A stretch of 64,000 nt of DNA from Streptomyces pristinaespiralis (GTDB lineage Bacteria; Actinomycetota; Actinomycetes; Streptomycetales; Streptomycetaceae): the NCBI RefSeq assembly GCF_001278075.1, contig NZ_CP011340.1:496001-560000 (forward strand). The letters are read 5' to 3'. This document shows, one piece after another, positions 11,043 through 19,088 of the stretch. The notes below the pieces were generated by a model, which had not been told where the DNA came from, made no database searches, and saw only the letters and a list, made by a program, of their open reading frames with translations. Both the position numbers and the translations under genes were made by a program. Numbering within the stretch: the stretch's first letter is position 1; every line of letters starts with the position of its first letter.

Positions 11043-12098
11043 TCAGGCTGAGGCGATGAGCCGGCCGGCGCGTTCGAAGAGGGCACGCGCGGAGGCGTGC
11101 AGGCGGTCTCCGACTGCGGCAGGGGCCTTTCCCGCGCAGGCGCGGGCGTGTGTGCCTTCCAGCACGATTCCGAGTTTGAAGCACGCGAGCACGGTGTACC
11201 AGGCGATCGCGGTCAGGTCGCGGGTGGTGCGTCGAGCGTAGCGGGCTACCAATTCGGCGGCGGTGGGCAGACCGCCGGCCTTTGTCAGGGCGCCGTCGAG
11301 CAGGTCGACTCCGCCAGGCTCGGGCCAGGTGGCGAGCAGCCAGCCGAGGTCGAGGAGCGGATCACCGATGGTGCACATCTCCCAGTCGACGATCGCCGCC
11401 ACGTCGGGACCGTGCGGGGAGAACATCACATTGGCCAGGTGGAAGTCACCGTGCATGATGCCGGGCCTCCACTCGGCCGGGCGGTTGCGTTCCAGCCAAT
11501 CGGCCACGGGGTCGACTCCCGGAAGGATGGAGCCGAGGTAGCCGGAGAACCGGTTGTACGACTCGAGCTCGGCCAGCCAGCGGGGGACCTGACGCTCGAG
11601 GAAGCCCTCAGGCCGGCCGAAGCCGGCAAGCCCGACAGCGAAGTGGTCCACCGTGCCCAAGGCGGCCAGCGCGTCCGCCATGGCCAACCCCATGCGGTGC
11701 CGCACCGAGGGGTCGCCGGCATGCAAGGGCGGCAGGACCACCGTGGCGTTGAAGCCGTCGACCGGTTCCATGAGGTAGAAGACGGCGCCGTCGAACACGG
11801 CGGTGTCGTCGCACACGGCGATGATGTGGGGGTGCGGGACATCGGTGTCGGCCAGCGCGGACAGCAGCCGGGTCTCGTGGAGCAGTACCTCGTTGCTCCG
11901 GGGCCGCAGGTGGTGGGGCCCGCGGCGCAGCACGTACTCACGGCCGGCGCGTTCGAAGCGCACCATCACGTTCTGGGTGCCGCCGCTGATGGGGCGGACA
12001 CGGGTGAGCGGGCCGGTGCCGAGGCCTCGCGTGTCCATCCAGGCGGTCAACGCTGCGGTGGCGTCGGCCCCGAGCAGGGGTGACGGCGTGGTTTCCAT
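11043..12098 (-). CDS. APH-family phosphotransferase (LvaA/ACAD10-11-kinase-like)
   Basis: The 351-residue protein has the aminoglycoside/choline-kinase fold. The catalytic loop is MHGDFHLANV (Asp218, Asn223) and the metal-binding Asp238 is in VDWEM. In animal ACAD10/11 a kinase domain of this subfamily is fused to an acyl-CoA dehydrogenase, and in the bacterial levulinate pathway LvaA phosphorylates the 4-hydroxyl of 4-hydroxyacyl-CoA. Here it is the last gene of an operon with an acyl-CoA dehydrogenase, SDR and acyl-CoA ligase, which favours that role over antibiotic modification. The small LvaB partner known from Pseudomonas was not found. GGGAG stands 6 bases before the ATG. Confidence 0.85.
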   Translation of the reverse strand: METTPSPLLGADATAALTAWMDTRGLGTGPLTRVRPISGGTQNVMVRFERAGREYVLRRGPHHLRPRSNEVLLHETRLLSALADTDVPHPHIIAVCDDTAVFDGAVFYLMEPVDGFNATVVLPPLHAGDPSVRHRMGLAMADALAALGTVDHFAVGLAGFGRPEGFLERQVPRWLAELESYNRFSGYLGSILPGVDPVADWLERNRPAEWRPGIMHGDFHLANVMFSPHGPDVAAIVDWEMCTIGDPLLDLGWLLATWPEPGGVDLLDGALTKAGGLPTAAELVARYARRTTRDLTAIAWYTVLACFKLGIVLEGTHARACAGKAPAAVGDRLHASARALFERAGRLIASA

Positions 12099-12190
12099 GG
12101 TGGGCTCCCGGCATGTGGGTGGTGGGCGGACGGCGATGGGGCGGGGACTTCCTGTCGGTGGACGTCCCCGGCCCTTGGCAGGTCGTGTGC

Positions 12191-12955
12191 CTACCTGATG
12201 CCACCGTCAAGACGCAGGGTGGATCCCGTGCAGAACGCGGATGCGGTGCCGGCGAAATACAGGGCGGCTCCGACGATTTCGTGGGGCTCGCCACAGCGAC
12301 GCAGCGCGGTCGAGTGCTCGAGTTCCGCGCGGAGTTCAGGGGGCCAGGCGGTGGAGATGTCGGTGAGGAAGGGGCCGCACTGGATGGTGTTGACGCGCAC
12401 CTTCGGGCCGAAGGCACCCGCGAAGCCTTCGGTGAGGATGTTGAGGCCGGCCTTCGCAGCAGCGTACGGCAGGGAGTCGGCAGTAGGGCGGGTGGCCTCG
12501 ATGGAGCTGACGTTGATGATCGATCCCCCGTCGCCCTCGGCCATCCTGGTGCCGGCCACTGCGGCAAGCCGGAAGGGACCCTTGAGGTTGACGGCGATCA
12601 CCTTGTCGAAGAGGGCTTCACTCACCTGATCCAGGCTGGGGTAGAGCGGCGACAAGCCCGCGTTGTTGACCAGTACGTCGAGGCGCCCGAATTCCGCGTA
12701 CACGGCGTTGGTCAGGGTGTCGCATTGCGCCCAGTCGCTGACGTTGCAAGCCACCGGCAGCGCCTTGACGCCGTGTCGCCGGGTGAGTTCCTCGGCGAGC
12801 TGACGGCAGTTGTCCATATTGCGGCTCGCGATGACGACGTGCGCGCCGCGTTCGGCGAAGGCCTCGACCATCGCCTTGCCCAGGCCTCGGCTGCCGCCTG
12901 TGACGAGGACGACCTTGCCGTCGAATTCGCTGTGCTGCGTCAGGGTCATGATCAC
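12191..12955 (-). CDS. Short-chain dehydrogenase/reductase (LvaD-like position)
   Basis: A classical SDR of about 254 residues with the cofactor motif TGGSRGLG, NNAG, a catalytic Ser in NVSSIEA and the YxxxK motif in PYAAAK. The start may be the GTG at 12955 or the ATG two codons later. It starts 8 bases after the acyl-CoA dehydrogenase stop and is followed by the APH-like kinase, so it is co-transcribed with them. In the lva pathway the equivalent enzyme reduces the 4-keto acyl-CoA to 4-hydroxyacyl-CoA; here that is inferred from gene order. The 92 bases before the kinase gene show no hairpin. Confidence 0.88.
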   Translation of the reverse strand: MIMTLTQHSEFDGKVVLVTGGSRGLGKAMVEAFAERGAHVVIASRNMDNCRQLAEELTRRHGVKALPVACNVSDWAQCDTLTNAVYAEFGRLDVLVNNAGLSPLYPSLDQVSEALFDKVIAVNLKGPFRLAAVAGTRMAEGDGGSIINVSSIEATRPTADSLPYAAAKAGLNILTEGFAGAFGPKVRVNTIQCGPFLTDISTAWPPELRAELEHSTALRRCGEPHEIVGAALYFAGTASAFCTGSTLRLDGGIR

Positions 12956-12963
12956 GGTCTCTT

Positions 12964-14280
12964 TCAGCTCTGGTCGGCTACGGCCTGCTCGACCACGTGG
13001 GCGTAGCGGGCTCGGGCCTGCTCGCGGCGGGTGGGCAGGTGGGCGGAGGGGAACAGGCCCTCGGCGGGCTTGCGTTCACGCAGCAGGTCGCGTGCGACCG
13101 CGATCTTGTGGACCTCGGTGGGCCCGTCGGCCAGGCCCATGACCTCGGCGTTGAGCAACAGCGCCGCCAGCGGAAGTTCGTCGGAGATGCCGAGCGAGCC
13201 GTGCAGGTGGAGGGAGCGCTGCACCACGTCGTGGAGGACCTTGGGCATGGCGGCCTTGACGGCGGAGATGTCCTTGCGGACCTTCCGGTAGTCCTGGTGC
13301 TTGTCGATCAGCCAGGCAGTGCGCAGGACAAGCAGACGGAACTGCTCAAGTTCGATCCAGCTGTCCGCGACACGCTCCTGGGTCATCTGGAGCGAACCGA
13401 GCGTGCCGCCGCCACGCGTGCTCCGGGAGACGGCGCGCTCGCACATCATGTCGAAGGCCAGGCGGATCTGGGCGATGGTGCGCATGGCGTGGTGGATGCG
13501 TCCGCCGCCGAGCCTGGTCTGGGCGATGGCGAAGGCCGCGCCCTCCTCTCCAAGGAGGTTGGCAGCGGGTATCCGGCAGTCGGTGAAGCGCAGGTAGGCG
13601 TGGCTGCTGTGGTGGTCGCCCTCGGTGCCGGTGCCGGCGACTGTGTGGACATTGCGGACGATCTCCATGCCGGGCGTACCGGCAGGGACCAGCAACATCG
13701 ACATGCCGCGGTGCGGGTCGGCCTCGGGATCGGTGACGACCATCACGACGAAGAAGGCGGCGTGCTGGGCATTGGAGGCGAACCACTTCTCGCCATTGAT
13801 CACCCAGGTGTCGCCGTCACGCTGTGCCCGTGTGCGGAACAGCGCGGGGTCGGCGCCGGCTTGCGGCTCGGTCATGGCGTAACAGGAGGAGATGTCTCCG
13901 TCGAGCAAGGGGTGAAGGTAGGCGGCCTTCTGCTCGGAAGTGCCGAAGTGGGCAAGGATCTCGGCATTGCCGGAATCGGGTGCCTGGCAGCCGAAGATCG
14001 TGGGCGCCCAGCGGGAGCGGCCCAGGATCTCGTTCATCAACGCCAGCTTGACCTGGCCGTACCCGGCGCCGCCGAGCTCAGGGCCGAGGTGGCAGGCCCA
14101 CAGTCCGTGTTCCTTGACCTGTTCCTGCAACGGGCGAACGACCGCCATGGCCCGGGCGTCGGACTTGTCGGCGGGGTCGCCCAGGAGCAGATCGAGCGGT
14201 TCGATCTGCTCGGCGACAAAGGCGTCGAGCCAGTCGAGCTGCCGCTGGAAATCGGGGTCGGTCTCAAAGTCCCAGGCCAT
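12964..14280 (-). CDS. Acyl-CoA dehydrogenase (ACAD10/11- and LvaC-like)
   Basis: A 438-residue flavoprotein of the acyl-CoA dehydrogenase fold. Substrate and FAD-binding motifs are visible (YAMTEPQAGAD, then INGEKWFAS) and the C-terminal helical domain includes LHLHGSLGISDELP. The N-terminus (MAWDFETDPDF) is like the dehydrogenase part of ACAD10/11. I chose the ATG at 14280, 8 bases after GGGAGA; the frame is open further upstream but the family similarity starts here. In the 4-hydroxyacid route such enzymes convert 4-phosphoacyl-CoA onward to 3-hydroxyacyl-CoA. Ordinary beta-oxidation is the alternative. Confidence 0.9.
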   Translation of the reverse strand: MAWDFETDPDFQRQLDWLDAFVAEQIEPLDLLLGDPADKSDARAMAVVRPLQEQVKEHGLWACHLGPELGGAGYGQVKLALMNEILGRSRWAPTIFGCQAPDSGNAEILAHFGTSEQKAAYLHPLLDGDISSCYAMTEPQAGADPALFRTRAQRDGDTWVINGEKWFASNAQHAAFFVVMVVTDPEADPHRGMSMLLVPAGTPGMEIVRNVHTVAGTGTEGDHHSSHAYLRFTDCRIPAANLLGEEGAAFAIAQTRLGGGRIHHAMRTIAQIRLAFDMMCERAVSRSTRGGGTLGSLQMTQERVADSWIELEQFRLLVLRTAWLIDKHQDYRKVRKDISAVKAAMPKVLHDVVQRSLHLHGSLGISDELPLAALLLNAEVMGLADGPTEVHKIAVARDLLRERKPAEGLFPSAHLPTRREQARARYAHVVEQAVADQS

Positions 14281-14315
14281 GGCTGGTCTCCCAAACGTTT
14301 CAGGTGGGTCGGATG

Positions 14316-15863
14316 TCAGTTGATGCGGCGTGCTGTGCCCTGCCAGTGCGGGGCCCGCAGCTCGCGCTTGAGGACCTTGCCGGCGGCGGACAGGGGCAGC
14401 TCGTCGACGAACTCGCAGGACCGGGGCGCTTTGTATCCGGCTATCAGAGACTTGGTGTGATCCCGGATCTCCTCGGCGGTCGCGGTGCAGCCCGGCCGGA
14501 GGACGACGACCGCGTGGACCCGCTCGCCCCATTGCGCGTCGGGCACTCCGATGACCGCGCAGGCGGCGACCGAAGGGTGCTGGGCGACGGCGTTCTCGAC
14601 CTCGGTGGAGTAGACGTTCTCGGCCCCGGTGACGATCATGTCCTTGACTCGGTCGACCAGGAAGAGATAGCCGTCGGCGTCGAGGTATCCGGCGTCGCCC
14701 GTGTGCATCCAGCCGCCACGCAGGGCCTCAGCCGTCTCGTGGGGTTTCTTCCAGTAGCCCTGCATCATGCCTTCGCCACGGGCCACGATCTCTCCGACCG
14801 TGCCCTGGGGGACCTCTGCCCCTTCTCGGTCGACGATCCGCACCTCCACACCCGCCAGTGCACGGCCGGCCGAACGGAGGAGTCGGCCGTCGTTGTGATC
14901 ATCGGCACCGAGCATCGCGATACAGGGGGCCATCTCCGTCATCCCATAGCCCTGGACCAGACTGGTGCGGGGCAGGACCTGATGGGTGCGCTCCAGGAGA
15001 GCTCGGGAGATCGGAGCGGCTCCGTAGACCAAGGTCTCCAGGCTGGAGAGGTCGCGGCTGCCCGCATCCGGATGGTCCACCAGCATCTGGACCATGGCCG
15101 GTACGAGCAGGGTCGCGGTCGGACGATGCTTCTCGATCACCTGCAGGACTGCAGCGGGCTCGAAGGCGGGCACGAAGACGTGGGAGCCGCCGATCAGGCT
15201 CTGGGCGTACCAGCAGGAGAGTCCGGCCAGGTGGAACATCGGCGCGGCGACCATCATCCGCCCGCCTTGGCGGACGAGGCGCACGGTGGCCGCGGCGGAG
15301 AGCACGGAAGCCCAGATGTTGGCGTGGCTGAGCACGACGCCCTTGGGAAAGCCCGTCGTGCCGCCGGTGTAGAAGACGCCGGCGGGCTCGCCGTCCGCGC
15401 TGTGGGTCTCCTCCAGCGGCTCGTGGGAGAGGATCAGTTCCTCATGGGAGTGCATGTTCTGCGGGGTCGGGCCGTCTCCGCAGTGGATGAGGGTGGTGAC
15501 TCCGTCCCATTCGGCGTGGAGAGCGGGGGTCAGCGGAGCGAAGGCGTCGTCGACGAAGAGCACGCGGGTGCTGGAGTCCGCGAGGGAGTAGGCGATCTCC
15601 TTGGCGCTCCAGCGGATGTTGACCGGGTTGACCGCGCAGCCGGCCCACCAGGCCGCGAGCAGGACTTCGTGGTAGCGGTCGGAGTTCAGGGCGAGTATGC
15701 CGATGCGGTCACCTTCGCACGCTCCCAGCGCGCGCAGACCGCCGGCCAGTCGGGCGACGCGTTCGGCACTCTCCTGCCACGTGCGCACACGGTCGCCGCA
15801 TATCGTCGCGACGTCGTCGGGGGTCTGCTGCACGGCTCGGTGCAGGATGTGGGTCAGATACAC
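14316..15863 (-). CDS. AMP-forming acyl-CoA synthetase (copy 1)
   Basis: The 515-residue ANL-family ligase activates a carboxylic acid with ATP and CoA. Seen are the P-loop-like FYTGGTTGFPKG, the YGMTEM motif, the hinge region (GDAGYLDADGYLFLVDR) and the C-terminal lysine in AAGKVLKREL. The GTG at 15863 follows GAGGAG by 8 bases and gives exactly the length of the second copy at 22014-23561, with which it shares the N-terminal sequence YLTxxLHRAVQQ. It is the first gene of the operon with the dehydrogenase, SDR and kinase. Confidence 0.93.
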   Translation of the reverse strand: MYLTHILHRAVQQTPDDVATICGDRVRTWQESAERVARLAGGLRALGACEGDRIGILALNSDRYHEVLLAAWWAGCAVNPVNIRWSAKEIAYSLADSSTRVLFVDDAFAPLTPALHAEWDGVTTLIHCGDGPTPQNMHSHEELILSHEPLEETHSADGEPAGVFYTGGTTGFPKGVVLSHANIWASVLSAAATVRLVRQGGRMMVAAPMFHLAGLSCWYAQSLIGGSHVFVPAFEPAAVLQVIEKHRPTATLLVPAMVQMLVDHPDAGSRDLSSLETLVYGAAPISRALLERTHQVLPRTSLVQGYGMTEMAPCIAMLGADDHNDGRLLRSAGRALAGVEVRIVDREGAEVPQGTVGEIVARGEGMMQGYWKKPHETAEALRGGWMHTGDAGYLDADGYLFLVDRVKDMIVTGAENVYSTEVENAVAQHPSVAACAVIGVPDAQWGERVHAVVVLRPGCTATAEEIRDHTKSLIAGYKAPRSCEFVDELPLSAAGKVLKRELRAPHWQGTARRIN

Positions 15864-15959
15864 GGCGAGTCTCCTCGTCTGTCGAACCGGCCGCCTCGGC
15901 CGGGGAAGGCTTGTTGCTGACGGTGACCTGCAGCCGGTCGTCCCCGAGAAACCGTGGGT

Positions 15960-16004
15960 GTGGTCCTGCCGGGACCCGCACAGTTTTCGCCCCGGCAGGA
16001 CCAC
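15960..16004 (-). terminator. Terminator hairpin after the SDR/MaoC/thiolase operon
   Basis: A perfect 14-base inverted repeat (arms 15960-15973 and 15991-16004, loop 17 bases) starts right after the SDR stop codon at 16008. It separates the thiolase operon from the ligase operon. Confidence 0.7.
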
Positions 16005-16007
16005 GGC

Positions 16008-16835
16008 TCACATACCGCCGGAGCAGTGCAGGACCTGGCCGGTGACGTAGTCCGACTCCGGGGTGCAGAGCAGGTAGACCGAGCCTGCGGCCTCGACAGC
16101 GGTGCCGCCGCGACCGAGCGGGATCAGGGCGCTGGCGGCAGCCAGCAGCTGGGGGTTGACACCCACCGGGAGTTCACGACCCTCGATGTTGATGGTCGCG
16201 TTGCCGTCGGCCGGGGCGTCGGTGAGACGGGTGTGGATCAGACCGAACGCCACGGCGTTGACGTTGACGTGGTAGCGGCCCCATTCCTTGGCCAGCGTCT
16301 TGGTCAGACCGACGATCCCGGCCTTGGCGGAGGAGTAGCTGGCCTGGCCGGCGTTGCCGTTGGTGCCGGCGCCGGAGGAGATGTTGACGACCTTGCGGTG
16401 GACCCGCTCGCCTCGGGCGGTCTCCTCCTTGACCAGCCGGGAGATGTGCGGCTGGGCGGCGCGCAGGATCTGGAAGGGCGCCTTGAGGTGGACGTCGAGC
16501 ATGGCGTCCCACTGCTCGTCGGTGTGCTTCTGGACGACGGAGTCCCAGGTGTAGCCGGCGTTGTTGACGATGATGTCGAGGCCGCCGAAGGTCTCGACGG
16601 CGCTGCTCACGAAGCGCTCGGCGAAGCCCGCGGCAGTGACGCTGCCGACGCAGGCGACGGCCTCGCCGCCAGCGGCCTTGATGGCCTCGACAGTCTCCTC
16701 GGCCGGTGTCGGGTCGAGGTCGTTGACGACGACACCCGCGCCCTCGGCGGCCAGCTTCAGGGCGATTTCGCGACCGATGCCGCGGCCGGAGCCGGAGACG
16801 ATGGCGGTCTTGCCTGCGAGTTTGCGGCTGGTCAT
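16008..16835 (-). CDS. SDR oxidoreductase, MFP2/HSD17B4-like 3-hydroxyacyl-CoA dehydrogenase candidate
   Basis: A 275-residue SDR with GSGRGIG, the NDLD acidic residue typical of NAD-dependent members, NNAG, Ser in NISSGAG, and SYSSAK. The start ATG overlaps the MaoC stop by 4 bases (ATGA), so translation is coupled. Its neighbours are a hotdog hydratase and an SCP-x-type thiolase, the same three activities that peroxisomal multifunctional protein 2 and SCP-x supply. That makes oxidation of a 3-hydroxyacyl-CoA the most likely reaction. A terminator follows directly. Confidence 0.88.
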   Translation of the reverse strand: MTSRKLAGKTAIVSGSGRGIGREIALKLAAEGAGVVVNDLDPTPAEETVEAIKAAGGEAVACVGSVTAAGFAERFVSSAVETFGGLDIIVNNAGYTWDSVVQKHTDEQWDAMLDVHLKAPFQILRAAQPHISRLVKEETARGERVHRKVVNISSGAGTNGNAGQASYSSAKAGIVGLTKTLAKEWGRYHVNVNAVAFGLIHTRLTDAPADGNATINIEGRELPVGVNPQLLAAASALIPLGRGGTAVEAAGSVYLLCTPESDYVTGQVLHCSGGM

Positions 16836-17203
16836 GCTGCGATTTCCCCTTCGATGACTGCAGTGCCCGCGAGAGTGACGGTGCCGTCCTCGAGGGTCAT
16901 GGCGAGGTCGAGGTAGGTCAGGCCGTTTTCGGTCTTGGTGACCGTGGCGATGGCGGTAGGTCTGGCGTTGACCGGTGTGATGGAGGTGAAGCGCACGTTG
17001 AAGGAGCGGATCCGCTCCTGCGGGACGTGGGAGGTCAGCAGGCGGCCCAGGTAGGCCATGCTGAGCATGCCGTGCGCGAACACGTCTTCCAGACCGGCGG
17101 ACTTGGCCACGTCCAGGTCGATGTGCATGGGATTGTGATCTCCCGACGCGCCGGCGTAGAGCGCGAGGTCGGTTCGGGAGATGCGCGGGAGAAGGAGCTT
17201 CAC
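16832..17203 (-). CDS. MaoC-like enoyl-CoA hydratase subunit (hotdog fold)
   Basis: A 123-residue single-hotdog protein that carries the hydratase-2 motif with its catalytic Asp and His (ASGDHNPMHID), followed by FAHGML. It overlaps both neighbours by ATGA. The adjoining 151-residue protein has the hotdog fold without this motif, so the two probably form a heteromeric hydratase in which this one is catalytic, as in mycobacterial ChsH1-ChsH2 and HadAB-type enzymes. Such open two-chain hydratases can take bulky or branched enoyl-CoA. Confidence 0.88.
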   Translation of the reverse strand: MKLLLPRISRTDLALYAGASGDHNPMHIDLDVAKSAGLEDVFAHGMLSMAYLGRLLTSHVPQERIRSFNVRFTSITPVNARPTAIATVTKTENGLTYLDLAMTLEDGTVTLAGTAVIEGEIAA

Positions 17204-17655
17204 TTGGCCGCCTCCGGGTTACGCACAACCAGGCTGTTGTGCAGCTCGGCAATCAGCTCACCGTTACGGGTCACATCGGTCCGCTGGACGAGGAAGTCCA
17301 GGACGCCGCCCTTCTTGCTGTAGGCGTCCGTCACCGTGCTGGTGAAGGTGAGCGTGTCGCCGGCGTAGGCCATGGCGTGGTAAGTGAAGCCCTGCTCGCC
17401 ATGGAGAATGCGACGCACGTCGATGCCCAGCTCGTCCAGGAGCGCGAGCGGGTCGGGTTTTTCCGCAAGCAGGCAGAAGAGGAAGGTCGGCGGCACGGGA
17501 AGGCCGTGGTGGCCGGCGGCCTTCGCGGCTTCGACATCGGTGTACACCGGATCGGTCTCACCGATCGCCTGGGCAAAGAACCGCAGCCGGCCCGGCTCGG
17601 CCTCGGCGCTGTGCGACGGCAGCACCCTGCCTATGACCTCGGGGTCGATGGCCAT
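17200..17655 (-). CDS. FAS1-like (MaoC N-terminal type) dehydratase subunit
   Basis: A 151-residue protein of the MaoC N-terminal/FAS1-like dehydratase family. It begins MAIDPEVIGRVLP and has the family features IGETDPVYTD and PVPPTFLFCL. The catalytic GDxNPxH motif is absent, as expected for the non-catalytic partner. The ATG at 17655 fits the family N-terminus, though the frame is open upstream. It follows the thiolase by 2 bases and overlaps the MaoC gene by 4, so the two hotdog chains are made together. Confidence 0.88.
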   Translation of the reverse strand: MAIDPEVIGRVLPSHSAEAEPGRLRFFAQAIGETDPVYTDVEAAKAAGHHGLPVPPTFLFCLLAEKPDPLALLDELGIDVRRILHGEQGFTYHAMAYAGDTLTFTSTVTDAYSKKGGVLDFLVQRTDVTRNGELIAELHNSLVVRNPEAAK

Positions 17656-17657
17656 CG

Positions 17658-18851
17658 TCAGCGCACCTTCTCGTAGAGCGTCACGACGCAGGCGCCACCG
17701 AGGCCCAGATTGTGCTGGAGGGCGTGGGTGAGATTGCCTTCGACCTGGCGGGCGTCGGCCTGGCCGCGTAGCTGCCAAACCAGCTCGGTGCACTGGGCGA
17801 GGCCGGTGGCACCGAGCGGGTGCCCCTTGGACATCAGGCCACCGGAGGGGTTGACGACCACCTGGCCGCCGTACGTGTTGTCGCCGTCGAACACGAACTT
17901 CTCACCGGTGCCCTCCGGCGTCAGGCCCAGCGATTCGTAGCTGATCAGCTCGTTGCTGGTGAAGCAGTCGTGCAGTTCGACGACACGGATGTCCTCGGGG
18001 CCGACGCCTGCGGCTTCGTACACCTGCCGGGCCGCCTCCTTGGCCATGTCGAAACCGACCACCTTGATCATGTCCGTGCCGTCGGCGAACGTGCTGTCGA
18101 AGTCGGTGGTCATGGCCTGGGCGGCGATGCGCACATCGGTCTTCAGACCGTGGCGGCGGGCGAACTCCTCGCTCGCGATGACTGCTGCCGCGGCACCGCA
18201 CGTGGGCGGGCAGCACATCAGGCGGGTCAGCGGACCGTACACGGCCGGGGCGCTCAGCACCTCCTCGACAGTGATCGGGTCGCGGAAGACGGCGTAGGGG
18301 TTGTTCGCCGCGTGGGTGCGGGACTTCACCGCGATCCGGGCGAACACCTCATTGCTGATTCCGTACCGCTCGAGGTAGGACTGGCCGGCGCCGCCGAACA
18401 TCTGCGCCGCCATCGGCGCTGTCTCGGACATGCCCTGAAGGTCGGACATGGTGTCGAGAGTGCGGCCCATCGCCGCCGGACGGTCGTCCCATTGGGCCTT
18501 CAGCGCGCCCGGCTGCATCTGCTCGAAGCCCACGGCTATCACACACTCAGCAGCGCCCGAAGCCACGGCCTGACGGGCCAGCCACAGCGCGCTGGAGCCG
18601 GTCGAGCAGTTGTTGTTGACGTTGACGACCGGGATGCCGGTGGTCCCCACGCCGTACAGGGCTGCCTGGCCACTGGTGGAGTCACCGTAGACGTACCCCA
18701 CGTACGCCTGCTGCACCAGTTCGTAGGCGATGCCGGCGTCCGCCAGCGCGGCCCGGGCCGCCTTCTCGCCCATGACGTCGTACGAGTCACTCCTGCCCGG
18801 CTTGGCGAACGGGATCATGCCGACCCCGATCACGTGCACGTTGGCACTCAT
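17658..18851 (-). CDS. SCP-x-type thiolase (3-ketoacyl-CoA thiolase, lipid-transfer family)
   Basis: The 397-residue thiolase closely resembles the thiolase half of eukaryotic sterol carrier protein x. It has Cys82 in VNNNCSTGSS, the CCPTCGAAAA-type segment, ELHDCF, GHPLGATGLAQ with the catalytic His, and a second Cys in GGACVV. The nucleophilic Cys is kept, unlike in the Ltp2 aldol lyases of steroid degradation, so a true thiolytic step is likely. SCP-x thiolases accept 2-methyl-branched 3-ketoacyl-CoA and then release propionyl-CoA. GGAGG is 5 bases before the ATG. It is the first gene of the thiolase-hydratase-SDR operon. Confidence 0.92.
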   Translation of the reverse strand: MSANVHVIGVGMIPFAKPGRSDSYDVMGEKAARAALADAGIAYELVQQAYVGYVYGDSTSGQAALYGVGTTGIPVVNVNNNCSTGSSALWLARQAVASGAAECVIAVGFEQMQPGALKAQWDDRPAAMGRTLDTMSDLQGMSETAPMAAQMFGGAGQSYLERYGISNEVFARIAVKSRTHAANNPYAVFRDPITVEEVLSAPAVYGPLTRLMCCPPTCGAAAAVIASEEFARRHGLKTDVRIAAQAMTTDFDSTFADGTDMIKVVGFDMAKEAARQVYEAAGVGPEDIRVVELHDCFTSNELISYESLGLTPEGTGEKFVFDGDNTYGGQVVVNPSGGLMSKGHPLGATGLAQCTELVWQLRGQADARQVEGNLTHALQHNLGLGGACVVTLYEKVR

Positions 18852-19016
18852 CACTGCCTCCGAAAGCTGATCGATTGTGAGCGGGCGCGAACCGGCCGTT
18901 CGCGGTGCCTGCGGCCGGGGTGGGCGCGGGCACCGACTGCACCTCCAGCCGATACGCCACCCCGTGGTTAATACGGATTCAGTTTTGACGCCTGATCCGC
19001 TGGAAGTCAAGCAGAA

Positions 19017-19032
19017 CTTGGCTCGACTCAAG
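19017..19032. promoter_or_regulatory. Imperfect palindrome between divergent thiolase and ACAD genes
   Basis: The 16 bases CTTGGCTCGACTCAAG match their reverse complement at 12 positions and lie 57 bases before the acyl-CoA dehydrogenase start. A relatively AT-richer stretch with possible promoter elements surrounds it (18966-19055). It could be an operator for one of the double-HTH regulators. Confidence 0.3.
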
Positions 19033-19088
19033 CTAGTCATGATTAGGTATGGTGAGCCTCTACCAGCCACGACGACGAAGGGACGACC

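Noticed and set aside
11043..12098. Aminoglycoside resistance gene
   Set aside because: The fold is shared, but the operon context and resemblance to ACAD10/11-type kinases point to acyl-CoA metabolism.
15938..15967. A single sequence resembling a type I-E CRISPR repeat (GTCGTCCCCGAG...GGTGTGGTCC)
   Set aside because: Only one copy is present, with no spacer-repeat periodicity. Its right part belongs to the terminator hairpin after the SDR gene, so the likeness is chance.
17658..18851. Ltp2-type aldol lyase of steroid side-chain degradation
   Set aside because: The nucleophilic Cys82 is kept, which the lyases lack, and no DUF35 partner gene is adjacent.
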